In this document: positions 6,249 to 12,601 of the stretch, one piece after another
Layout: every line of letters starts with the position of its first letter
Position numbering within the stretch: position 1 is the first letter of the stretch
DNA from: a bacterium
GTDB taxonomy: Archaea > Nanoarchaeota > Nanoarchaeia > Woesearchaeales > UBA10216
Direction of reading: 5' to 3'
Assembly (NCBI GenBank): GCA_024206195.1
Contig: JAAGZO010000601.1
Span: forward strand, 1 to 12,601
Length of the DNA: 12,601 nt
Program-made: the position numbers and the translations under genes
Notes under the pieces: generated by a model
The model's input: only the letters and a program-made list of their open reading frames with translations
Told to the model about the DNA's origin: nothing
Database searches by the model: none

Positions 6249-7535
6249 CCTCTTGTGAAAACGCTGAGGAATTTTGTCTTTCAGGATGTTACCATCAACA
6301 TCCATCCATTCGTCTGGGATGTCTTCAAAGTTATCCCCACTCATCATCTTATCGACATCTTCATCATTAAGACCTGATTGAGGTACGTTGTTGCCTTTTC
6401 TGCTTTGATTCTCCGATAACTCGGTATTCACAGAAGGCTTAAATTGTTTTTGACCACTCTTAGTAGCTTCTATAACCCTCTTCGCATAATAGCCGTTCTT
6501 TTCACGAAATACGATATTTGCTGAATCTAAAGATGGCATTTGGTTCTCATATCCAAATTTTATGAGTTCGTGCATCTTTTGAAACTTTGGATTAATTGCA
6601 GAATTTTCTTGCTTCTTACTGAAGTAGAACTCAGCTAGTCCTCTCGCTTCCTTTGTGGAGATACCGAAAAACTTTTGATTTTCAGAATCAGAGATAAGAT
6701 TTACAACATCATCCACCCACTTATTAGTGGCTGTTTGAGTTAAAGCCTCATCTGCTCTTTCAGCATCTTTAGATTCTAAGGCAGCTAGTTTACTTTCAAG
6801 TTTGGCAATAGTGGCTGTCAACTCACTTTTGGCTCCTTTGAACTCACTCGCTAATTTATCATCTAGATACTCATCTGAACCCTCAAAAGAGGTATCACTC
6901 TCTTTAGGAGCTACGCTAGGATTGGATTGATACCCAACACTGTTGTGCAAATAATCTATTGCATTTTGATCGCCTGCTTTAAGTGCGTTTAACCAAGAAA
7001 TATGGTTATCGGCTGCTTTTTGCATATCCGCTACTTGTGCCTTTAGAGCTGAATTTTCGCTACCTAATTTTCCTCCAGATGAATCTCGATTCTTAATAAG
7101 TAATTCAATCTTCTCAGGAAGCGAGGTTATTTCCTTAGCTCCTACAAGATTCATAGCTTCGATCATGCTGTCATTAACAGAGTCCGATAAAGGAATCTCT
7201 TTATTCTCAACAGGCTCTTCGCTAGGTTCTTCCGTAGGCTCTTCAGCTTTAGGTTCTTCCTTGACTTCAGGCACTTCTTCTTTTCCTTTTACATCAGGCT
7301 CTTTAATAGCTCCTGAATTTACCTGTTCTTTTACAGATAGGAAAATGTCTGATTCCTCATCACTCATTTCAAAGCTAGGGTCCTCAGTGAATTTTGCTAC
7401 TATGTCCTGATAAACACTAATGTCATCCGTTCCTTGCGGAGTTTCGGGGACTGGGTTTTCTGGGACTTCTGGACTATCTGGTACTGCTGGACTTACGTCT
7501 TCAGGTATTACCATTTCGTCTACTACTTGATCCAT
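6231..7535 (-). CDS. Capsid scaffolding protein
   Basis: A 434-residue, strongly acidic, mostly helical protein lying immediately upstream of the coat gene, the standard place for scaffold. Residues 1-120 are disordered and rich in Glu, Pro, Val and Asp, with EEPx tetrapeptide repeats around 92-108. Likely coiled-coil segments lie at about 158-177 (SENSALKAQVADMQKAADN) and 225-265 (heptad-like AKLESKLAALESK). The C-terminus after residue 420 (IPQRFHKRIFG) is short and basic, like the coat-binding end of P22-type scaffolds. It should assemble inside the prohead and leave before or during packaging. The ATG has AGGAG six bases upstream. No protease motif (Ser-His-Asp set) is apparent, so a self-cleaving scaffold is not supported. 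Confidence 0.85.
   Translation of the reverse strand: MDQVVDEMVIPEDVSPAVPDSPEVPENPVPETPQGTDDISVYQDIVAKFTEDPSFEMSDEESDIFLSVKEQVNSGAIKEPDVKGKEEVPEVKEEPKAEEPTEEPSEEPVENKEIPLSDSVNDSMIEAMNLVGAKEITSLPEKIELLIKNRDSSGGKLGSENSALKAQVADMQKAADNHISWLNALKAGDQNAIDYLHNSVGYQSNPSVAPKESDTSFEGSDEYLDDKLASEFKGAKSELTATIAKLESKLAALESKDAERADEALTQTATNKWVDDVVNLISDSENQKFFGISTKEARGLAEFYFSKKQENSAINPKFQKMHELIKFGYENQMPSLDSANIVFREKNGYYAKRVIEATKSGQKQFKPSVNTELSENQSRKGNNVPQSGLNDEDVDKMMSGDNFEDIPDEWMDVDGNILKDKIPQRFHKRIFGQG
7212..7262 (-). repeat. 12-base tandem repeat coding EEPx units in the scaffold
   Basis: On the plus strand, units beginning AGGCTCTTC or AGGTTCTTC start at 7212, 7224, 7236 and, after a 3-base slip, 7251. They encode the Glu-Glu-Pro-x repeats of the scaffold N-terminal region. 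The repeat probably expands or contracts in frame and is the cause of a spurious plus-strand open frame rich in Ser and Gly. Confidence 0.7.
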
Positions 7536-7584
7536 TTTGCTCTCCTAATAGGGTTAAGCGGTGGTTTTTTATAGGGTTTATACC

Positions 7585-9624
7585 TCAAGAAGGCACTCCC
7601 TGTTGATTGGCGGCTGAACTGGCTTGGGCACTTGTACCTTCCACGCCACCATAAGGTGTTGTCTGCATAGCCTCATCCTGAGCATATTTCTGGAGGTTTT
7701 GCTCATTGGCAATCTCCTGTCCTTGACCTTGTGCTGCCATAGTTTGTTGCTTAAGCTGCATTTCTGCCAAGTGTGCTTGTTGGATTAAGGTTGAGTATTT
7801 CTTAAAGAAGTCTCTAGTTTTAACTGGACTATCTGCTAGTCTCAATGCTTCTTCTAGTAGACCTGCGGCAAAACCAGCATCTGCTTCGATAAATTTAGAG
7901 TTCATCATACGTTCTATGAACTCAAGCTGTCTTGCTCTGTAACTTGGACTATCTACTGCTTCTTCGATCTCAATATCGTAAACAGCAGAATTTATGTCCT
8001 TAATCTTATTAATAACCCCTGTATAATTTCCTAGAGCATCTTGCTCTGGGACTAATTCATTGATTGTGATATAGGGGTCCATGTTAGGATCAGTCTTATC
8101 TGATACCCTAAATACCATTTCTTCGGTATTATAAGTACGCCAGTAATAGTAGCGTAACTTGGCTCTCTGTTTCAAAAAGAGCAAATAATTCTTCATAAAA
8201 GGTTTTAATTGTGTAGAACCTTGTTCTATTCTTTGAGCATTTAACACCCCTGTAGTGTTTGCGGATTCTTGAATCCCTTGTAAAGCAGGAGGTGTACTTG
8301 ATACTTCGGATAGGAAATTTAATGAATAATCTAAAGCGTATTGATGATCCGCATTTGTCTGTGACTTCTGAATAGGCATGATTGCATCCCTAGTTCTTCC
8401 AGGTCTTACTTGGAAACTTCGATCAGAGTCTGAGTGATGTCTTGCTGCTAATTGGGCCTCTCGGCCTGATATGAAAGCTGCGGGGTCTATTAAAGTAGCT
8501 GCTGCTGCTGAATGTTTAGCCGATGCGACGATATTACTCATCATTGCATTAATTACTTTATTAGGGCTAATCTCATGCTCAACGAAGCCTTGAGGCTCCC
8601 CTGCTAACTCTTCTGCCACCATTTCGAGGATAGGCCAGATGATTTTATTTGATCTAGGGTCCCTAGGTTGACAATGGTACTCACCGTTATAAATATACTC
8701 TTGACTATTATATTGTTCACAAACAATGGCAATGTGTAGTTTGTCTATTTTTTCTTTTTGTATTATAATATTAGGGTGCATTTGTCTAAATTCAGGTATG
8801 TCCTTTTTAGACAAAATGATCTTTTCATCCTCAAGTTCCGCAAAAAACTGAAATCCGGGGACTAAATAGAATCTCTCAGTGACTAGAAATTTACCATTAC
8901 GCTCTTGCTTGGTTTCATGGTGTCGATCTGCTGCAATATTCGTATCGTCAAAATGTTCATTTAAGTCATTCTCGATGACATGACTCTGGTTTAAATGTGC
9001 TTTGGTTTGTTTTGCTAGGGCGTGAACTTTATCATAAGTCCAATAAGAGTCCCTATCTACAAATCTAGCATCTTTTCTAGTTATTAAGTCCCTAGAATCG
9101 GGGTCCCAATAAACTGCAAAAGGATTTTGATTATTGGTGTGCATTGTGGGTTGCATACCCTCTTGAACATCCATGTAACATTCTTGAAAAGAGTTTCCTC
9201 CAGCCCAAGCTTGTCTTACCAAATCAATATCTTTATAGTCATCTTCTTGGTGATTAGAGGTCCAGATGTTTAGTCTCTCTAGAATTTCACCAATATCATC
9301 ATCTTGTGGGGTTTGAGCTGAGAACTTAACTGCGAATTTCTTATTAATCCACATACCCATTATAGTTCTCTCAGAGGTTTTCACCTGATTAAAAACTATA
9401 GGATCTTTTCTTTTGTCCTTGTATTTCTTTAATTCATTAGGGTCATATTGATGTCCACGGACAAAATTGTGACAAGTCTCCCGCATTTGGTTATACTTGT
9501 CAAAATATTCTATTACATGGATATGATTGGAAATTAAATCCAACGCATTATTTGACTGATTTAGTTCATATAATACGTTATTACTCACACCATCTTCCGG
9601 TGTTGATACAAGGTTCTCAGCCAT
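7585..9624 (-). CDS. Portal protein (P22-like)
   Basis: A 679-residue protein, matching the size of P22-type portals. Residues 40-75 and 80-125 are helical, and NPFAVYWDPDSRDLITRKDA at about 167-186 is the hallmark of this family. Further on come EEAVDSPSYRARQLEFIERM-type stem helices and a C-terminal tail (about 620-679) rich in Gln, Ala and Gly, which would form the flexible barrel end. Twelve copies form the DNA entry ring that binds terminase and later the adaptor. The ATG at 9624 is preceded directly by an in-frame TAA (TTTTAAATAATG) and by no recognisable AGGAG, unlike nearly every neighbour; a GTG at codon 14 is the only nearby alternative. It follows a 73-base gap, the largest in the window, after the peptidase gene. 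Confidence 0.92.
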   Translation of the reverse strand: MAENLVSTPEDGVSNNVLYELNQSNNALDLISNHIHVIEYFDKYNQMRETCHNFVRGHQYDPNELKKYKDKRKDPIVFNQVKTSERTIMGMWINKKFAVKFSAQTPQDDDIGEILERLNIWTSNHQEDDYKDIDLVRQAWAGGNSFQECYMDVQEGMQPTMHTNNQNPFAVYWDPDSRDLITRKDARFVDRDSYWTYDKVHALAKQTKAHLNQSHVIENDLNEHFDDTNIAADRHHETKQERNGKFLVTERFYLVPGFQFFAELEDEKIILSKKDIPEFRQMHPNIIIQKEKIDKLHIAIVCEQYNSQEYIYNGEYHCQPRDPRSNKIIWPILEMVAEELAGEPQGFVEHEISPNKVINAMMSNIVASAKHSAAAATLIDPAAFISGREAQLAARHHSDSDRSFQVRPGRTRDAIMPIQKSQTNADHQYALDYSLNFLSEVSSTPPALQGIQESANTTGVLNAQRIEQGSTQLKPFMKNYLLFLKQRAKLRYYYWRTYNTEEMVFRVSDKTDPNMDPYITINELVPEQDALGNYTGVINKIKDINSAVYDIEIEEAVDSPSYRARQLEFIERMMNSKFIEADAGFAAGLLEEALRLADSPVKTRDFFKKYSTLIQQAHLAEMQLKQQTMAAQGQGQEIANEQNLQKYAQDEAMQTTPYGGVEGTSAQASSAANQQGVPS

Positions 9625-9697
9625 TATTTAAAATATACCGCAATGTCAAGGGAAAACAAAGCATTATTTGTGCCTAGGTAAAGAAAAGTGTATAAAA
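9625..9697 (-). promoter_or_regulatory. Intergenic gap with candidate promoter upstream of portal
   Basis: This AT-rich gap is the largest in the module. On the minus strand TATATT lies 7 bases before the portal ATG, with TTGTTT 16 bases further upstream; a transcript from this pair would start at about the ATG, giving a leaderless message. A perfect TTGACA (9649-9644) also occurs, but its best -10 match (AATAAT) is at 15-base spacing and overlaps the start codon. Both are matches to the general sigma-70 consensus only, and such AT-rich sequence produces them by chance. Confidence 0.3.
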
Positions 9698-10150
9698 TCA
9701 CTGGTATTCTATCCAAACTAAGTTCTCTTTACGATTAGTTCTGCCAATGTGTAGCCAAGTATCCGTTCCTAGCTCAATTTCATTGATGAGTTCTAGTAGA
9801 TCTACGATTAAGTTATTCCTGACTGAGGAGAGTCTACCCTCCAAACCTCTACGAATCAGGGATCTCATCTCTTCCCCATTGAAATATTTACTCTTTAGGT
9901 CTAGAGCAGACCCTCTTCTGTGAGCAGAAAAGAAGGCCCCTGTTTTAGATAAAGGAGCTCTCAACCCAGAGTCCGTATATCCGCCATTCCATTTCCAGGT
10001 ATTTATTGTAAGGGGGCCAAAAATCTCCCTACAAATATCGGCAGCTTGTAATACTCGATCATCTAGGAATCTTAAGGCTGAGGCTCCGTATTTCTTATAC
10101 GTGTCTTCATCTACTAATTCATCTACTTCAAAATATCTAGGTTCGTACAA
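9698..10150 (-). CDS. M15-type zinc peptidase, putative peptidoglycan-cleaving enzyme
   Basis: A 150-residue protein with the M15 (D-Ala-D-Ala carboxypeptidase / L-Ala-D-Glu endopeptidase) layout: SGLRAP at 61-66, SAHRRGSALDL at 75-85 giving zinc ligands His77 and Asp84, and TWLHIG at 131-136 giving His134. The acid normally placed two or three residues before the last His is not in its usual spot; Asp130 lies four before. There is no signal peptide, so it would act in the virion or reach the wall after holin action. The start is TTG, with AAGGG eight bases upstream, two bases after the TAG of the helix-turn-helix gene; the next Met is past the zinc motif. Its place before the portal rather than beside lysis genes suggests a virion-associated or assembly role, but endolysin is possible. 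Confidence 0.83.
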   Translation of the reverse strand: MYEPRYFEVDELVDEDTYKKYGASALRFLDDRVLQAADICREIFGPLTINTWKWNGGYTDSGLRAPLSKTGAFFSAHRRGSALDLKSKYFNGEEMRSLIRRGLEGRLSSVRNNLIVDLLELINEIELGTDTWLHIGRTNRKENLVWIEYQ

Positions 10151-10152
10151 TA

Positions 10153-10374
10153 CTAATTCCCTTTTACGGTATGGCGTAGGATGACATTAACGACTTTTGC
10201 CTTATAGACTTGTCTAGGATAGGCTAAACCTTTTTCCCATCGTTCTAATGTTTTAGGTGCACAAGGGATTAATTTAGAGAAAACTCTCCTTGACATCTTG
10301 TTAGCTTTCCTAAACTTGAGGACTTTCTGTCCCCAGATTAAGGCTTTCTTAGTGGGTACTTCGGCTTCAGCCAT
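10153..10374 (-). CDS. Small XRE/Cro-type helix-turn-helix protein
   Basis: A 73-residue basic protein. Residues 17-52 form an XRE-like DNA-binding unit: KVLKFRKANKMSRRVFSKLI, a turn, then CAPKTLERWEKGLAYP, where the second stretch is the recognition helix and its usual 'W.KG...P' ending. This is the entire protein apart from short ends, with no oligomerisation or effector domain visible. I choose the ATG at 10374, which has AGGAG eight bases upstream and overlaps the previous gene's stop by 8 bases; the frame is open to a TTG at 10437, but that extension is a Lys-rich copy of sequence read in another frame. It may regulate late genes, or bind DNA during packaging as a small-terminase-like part would. 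The function is not established. Confidence 0.8.
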   Translation of the reverse strand: MAEAEVPTKKALIWGQKVLKFRKANKMSRRVFSKLIPCAPKTLERWEKGLAYPRQVYKAKVVNVILRHTVKGN

Positions 10375-10690
10375 TTGTGACTCCTGGTATAGGTTCTTTT
10401 TCTTGTTCTTTTTTCTCTTCTGCTGCGAAATGTTCAACTGTTCCTTCTTTTAAAACACCATTATGTTGTGCCATGGTAGTAGAGAAAACATCCCCGACCT
10501 CATTCTTATAGACTAGGGCAACGTGATGAGTATAGCCTATTTCCGCAGTTGTATTGGGAATACGAGCGACACAGAGCTCTTCAGATAAAAGCTCTGCCTC
10601 CATTTCCACACCATCTTTAAAGTCATACATTGGGGCTTTTAAAACTAAAGGCCCCAACTTAGGTTTATTTAGAAATGGATTATTACTCAT
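10367..10690 (-). CDS. Unknown small protein in the packaging cluster
   Basis: A 107-residue protein I do not recognise. The N-terminus is Asn/Pro/Lys-rich (NPFLNKPKLGPLVLKAPMYD), the middle (residues 30-75) is probably beta-type with YTHHVALVYKNEVGDVFSTT, and the last 25 residues are charged and Lys/Glu-rich, likely disordered. No signal peptide, membrane segment or Cys/His metal site is seen. It overlaps the co-chaperonin gene at ATGAGTAA and the helix-turn-helix gene at ATGGCTGA, so the three are translationally coupled. Its ribosome site is a weak GAGAG. It is conserved by context only: a gene of this size between terminase and portal could be a small terminase or an assembly helper, but nothing in the residues supports either. 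Confidence 0.72.
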   Translation of the reverse strand: MSNNPFLNKPKLGPLVLKAPMYDFKDGVEMEAELLSEELCVARIPNTTAEIGYTHHVALVYKNEVGDVFSTTMAQHNGVLKEGTVEHFAAEEKKEQEKEPIPGVTNG

Positions 10691-11072
10691 GTGCTCTCAC
10701 ATCGTAATCTTGAAGGTCTACTCTTTCAGGATCAGTATCAATAGCAATTACAGCATTTTCGGGTAGGAAAATGTACTCATTCCTATTACTATCCTTTAGG
10801 ATTTGGCCCATTTGAGAAACCTTGTAGAAAATATCCCCTACTTTTAGTTCCTTATTCTGGACATTGGGCCCTATTCCGCAGATTCTACCTCGATCTATAG
10901 GAACTTCCACATTATCAGGTGTAAAAATACTCCCAATCTTTTCAGCATTTGGGATATTCTGGATAAGAATACGATTTCCCATCATCTTTAAATTGATTTT
11001 GTCATAATCAGGGGCTTTAGGTATTACTACCTCTTCCTTCTTAATCTCAAATTCTGGTCTTTTTCCTGCCAT
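10683..11072 (-). CDS. GroES-like co-chaperonin (Cpn10 family)
   Basis: A 129-residue protein whose core at about 27-112 follows GroES in order: NLKMMGNRILIQ (first strand), IGSIFTPDN at 46-54 (mobile-loop end that contacts GroEL, here with IFT in place of the usual IVL), RGRICGIGPNVQNKELKVGD at 61-80 and a final FLPENAVIAID at 102-112. Compared with GroES the stretch between GIGP and KVGD is shorter by roughly nine residues, so the roof hairpin seems reduced, as in T4 gp31. There are extra N-terminal (26) and C-terminal (17) residues. A ring of it would cap the host GroEL to fold a virion protein, probably the coat. Start ATG has AAGGAA just upstream, 14 bases after the terminase stop. No GroEL is encoded here. 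Confidence 0.85.
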   Translation of the reverse strand: MAGKRPEFEIKKEEVVIPKAPDYDKINLKMMGNRILIQNIPNAEKIGSIFTPDNVEVPIDRGRICGIGPNVQNKELKVGDIFYKVSQMGQILKDSNRNEYIFLPENAVIAIDTDPERVDLQDYDVRAHE

Positions 11073-11086
11073 TCTTTTTCCTTTCG

Positions 11087-12601
11087 TTAGTCCTCATAAA
11101 CCGCTTCATCATAATTACCCCATTCATCTTCATAAATGGCATCATCATCTTCTGCGGATTCTAAGTCTTTCATATATTGTTTCATGTAAGTATCTGCTTC
11201 ATACTCTTCATCTTCGGCTGCCGAATAGTCATAGTGATGACGTCTAACCCAGTTCCAAATGACAAGAGCATCAGCAAAATCAGGGGATCTCCCCAAATTC
11301 TCAGGTTTTCTTAAGTCTTCTTTAGGTATTACAATTAGTTTTCCATTATGAACACGATAGGTATGTGCTAAAATCTCTTCCTGTAAGGTGAATAAATCCT
11401 CAAAATAACCATCTTCTTTTTGAGAAGAGGTCATCTCCTCTACTTTTACCCCATCCCCAGGGGCATCTTTTTTCATAAAGGCTGATAAGTCTATCGTACC
11501 TTCCTGCATATCTTCTCTAAATTTCCACCACATCTGGCTTCTTAGGTTATTAAAAACCATTTGTCCCTTATATAAGGGTTTATATAAATCATCTTTTTCA
11601 ACACACCTTTCCATTTTAGCGGCAAGCCATGCATGGTGTGTTTCAATATCATCTCCAACTCCTGCACCGGGTCCGATGCAATCTACCCCAAGCATAACCC
11701 TAGTCTTGGCAACGGAACCACAAGTCATAGCTAAAATATCAGCCATTTGAGTTGTTTTAGTCATATTCCAAGAACGGCAGCGATATGGTCTATTCCCTCG
11801 ACCTAAGAATTCTACAGATAGATCTTTCCCTCTATGCCCAAAGTCACAAGCTACAGTGTAGTTTCCATCATCGACATACTCATTCCCACCTAATAGGGCC
11901 TTTTCCCACCATTTAGTTTCTACTATCTGATCTGGCTTATCTTGGACATCCCATTTTCCGTCCTTAAGGGCTCTCTTTTTAGCTTCAGGTAGTTGATCCA
12001 ACATATTCTCATAATCTGGATCATTCTCCATTAAGACTCTATTTTCATCTCGTATACAGGGGATAAACTTTCTAGATATGGCCCCTCTAGTCTCTTTGGC
12101 TACTTTTACATCTTTATCATTTATAGTCTTAAAATAGGCTATTTCTCCAGGTTTTAGCTGATCTACAAACCTATGTTTTACCCAGAGAACATGCTCACCA
12201 TCTGGATTACCTGTAGATCGGATATATCTCTTTATGTTGGGATTCTTCCCTCTTAACCTAGAGAAGAGATAAGTGTAAGCTATTTTAGGAAAGTGTGGTA
12301 ACTCATCAAAACCGATATAATCATACTGTTTACCCTGATGAGAATAAATATCCTTAACATGCTGCATATGCCTAAACATGATAATACTGTTATTTTCCCA
12401 GACAAAATTATGTTTAGCTGCATTATACTTAGCTCCACAGGGGACATAAATCTGTCTAGCTTCATTAATAAGGTCTTCTAAATCAGGGTAAGTTCTACGA
12501 AATATAACCGCTTTATACCCGGGTTCTTTTAGATACCGCATAGCATCTAATAGAAGTAGGAAAGATTTTCCTCCTCCAGCTTCTCCCCCGGTAAAAACTT
12601 C
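11087..12601 (-). CDS. terL: Terminase large subunit, 5' end outside the window
   Basis: The DNA-packaging motor ATPase and nuclease. The frame stays open to the right edge, so the ATG at 12541 is not the true start: 20 further codons before it contain the Walker A loop GGEAGGGKS. In the 504 visible residues, Walker B with its catalytic Glu (YDYIGFDEL) is at 93-101, the coupling motif STGNP at 129-133, and the RNase H-like nuclease follows with Asp253 (ACDFG), Asp307 (GVDCIGPG) and Asp441/444 (SPDFADAL). The linker phrase LKDGKWDVQ is also typical. All ATPase and nuclease residues are present, so the enzyme should be active. The C-terminus is Asp/Glu-rich. It leads the late cluster; a small terminase subunit is expected further right, outside the window. 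Confidence 0.96.
   Translation of the reverse strand, partial: EVFTGGEAGGGKSFLLLLDAMRYLKEPGYKAVIFRRTYPDLEDLINEARQIYVPCGAKYNAAKHNFVWENNSIIMFRHMQHVKDIYSHQGKQYDYIGFDELPHFPKIAYTYLFSRLRGKNPNIKRYIRSTGNPDGEHVLWVKHRFVDQLKPGEIAYFKTINDKDVKVAKETRGAISRKFIPCIRDENRVLMENDPDYENMLDQLPEAKKRALKDGKWDVQDKPDQIVETKWWEKALLGGNEYVDDGNYTVACDFGHRGKDLSVEFLGRGNRPYRCRSWNMTKTTQMADILAMTCGSVAKTRVMLGVDCIGPGAGVGDDIETHHAWLAAKMERCVEKDDLYKPLYKGQMVFNNLRSQMWWKFREDMQEGTIDLSAFMKKDAPGDGVKVEEMTSSQKEDGYFEDLFTLQEEILAHTYRVHNGKLIVIPKEDLRKPENLGRSPDFADALVIWNWVRRHHYDYSAAEDEEYEADTYMKQYMKDLESAEDDDAIYEDEWGNYDEAVYED

Noticed and set aside
7165..7410. 81-residue plus-strand open frame rich in Ser and Gly
   Set aside because: It is the antisense shadow of the Glu/Pro-rich repeat region in the scaffold gene, and there is no ribosome site or family resemblance.
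7548..7578. Direct repeat ATAGGGTT twice, starts 23 bases apart, between portal and scaffold
   Set aside because: Two 8-base AT-rich copies are not enough to call an operator or attachment site; no symmetry or further copy was found.
9644..9649. Perfect TTGACA box upstream of portal
   Set aside because: Its best -10 match (AATAAT) is at a suboptimal 15-base spacing and overlaps the start codon, so transcription would begin inside the gene; kept only as part of the weak promoter entry.
10375..10437. TTG start giving a 21-residue Lys-rich extension of the HTH protein
   Set aside because: The stretch is coding in another frame for the upstream gene, and the ATG at 10374 has its own AGGAG.
10554..10766. 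70-residue plus-strand open frame
   Set aside because: It is antisense to two well-supported coding regions and has no recognisable features.
12280..12465. 61-residue minus-strand open frame
   Set aside because: It lies wholly inside the terminase Walker B region in another frame; terminase coding there is certain.
1..12601. CRISPR array, tRNA, integrase, insertion sequence or defence system
   Set aside because: Nothing in the sequence supports any of these; the whole window is explained by phage morphogenesis genes apart from the left-edge LRR frame.

Overview
The window is the virion-morphogenesis (late) module of a tailed double-stranded DNA phage. All real genes read on the minus strand, so the biological order runs from 12601 down to 1. 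The module looks podovirus-like: the portal is P22-type, the coat protein is N4-gp56/DUF4043-like, and the portal and coat genes are followed by an adaptor, a large nozzle-type protein and a beta-helix tail spike. No tail tube, tape measure or sheath genes are seen. The DNA is AT-rich, genes are packed with gaps of 0-75 bases or short overlaps, and most starts have a clear AGGAG-type ribosome site, which suggests a host that uses canonical Shine-Dalgarno initiation. No host genus can be named, and no integrase or host flank is visible, so lytic versus prophage status is undecided.

Layout in transcription order: terminase large subunit (12601-11087, start outside the window); GroES-like co-chaperonin (11072-10683); unknown small protein (10690-10367); small XRE-type helix-turn-helix protein (10374-10153); M15-type peptidase (10150-9698, TTG start); portal (9624-7585); scaffold (7535-6231); major capsid protein (6199-4928); small putative decoration protein (4879-4565); small protein with a HeH/SAP-like C-terminus (4516-4091); putative head-tail adaptor with an inserted beta domain (4077-3103); putative tail nozzle protein (3102-844); tail spike base with a pectate-lyase-like beta-helix (832-74). 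At the left edge (113-1) a different reading frame encodes a clear leucine-rich repeat with no start codon of its own.

How the parts work together: terminase packages DNA through the portal into a prohead built from scaffold and coat; the phage GroES-like protein plausibly helps the host GroEL fold a large virion protein; adaptor, nozzle and spike finish the tail. RNA hairpins punctuate the operon. A strong GNRA-loop terminator (4534-4556) separates the high-copy capsid and decoration genes from the low-copy connector and tail genes, a simple way to set stoichiometry. Weaker hairpins lie after the coat gene and across the scaffold stop codon.

Most worth a second look: the leucine-rich repeat reached by a -1 shift from the short tail spike gene, the GroES-like protein with an apparently reduced roof loop, the helix-turn-helix protein inside the late operon, and the domain insertion in the adaptor.
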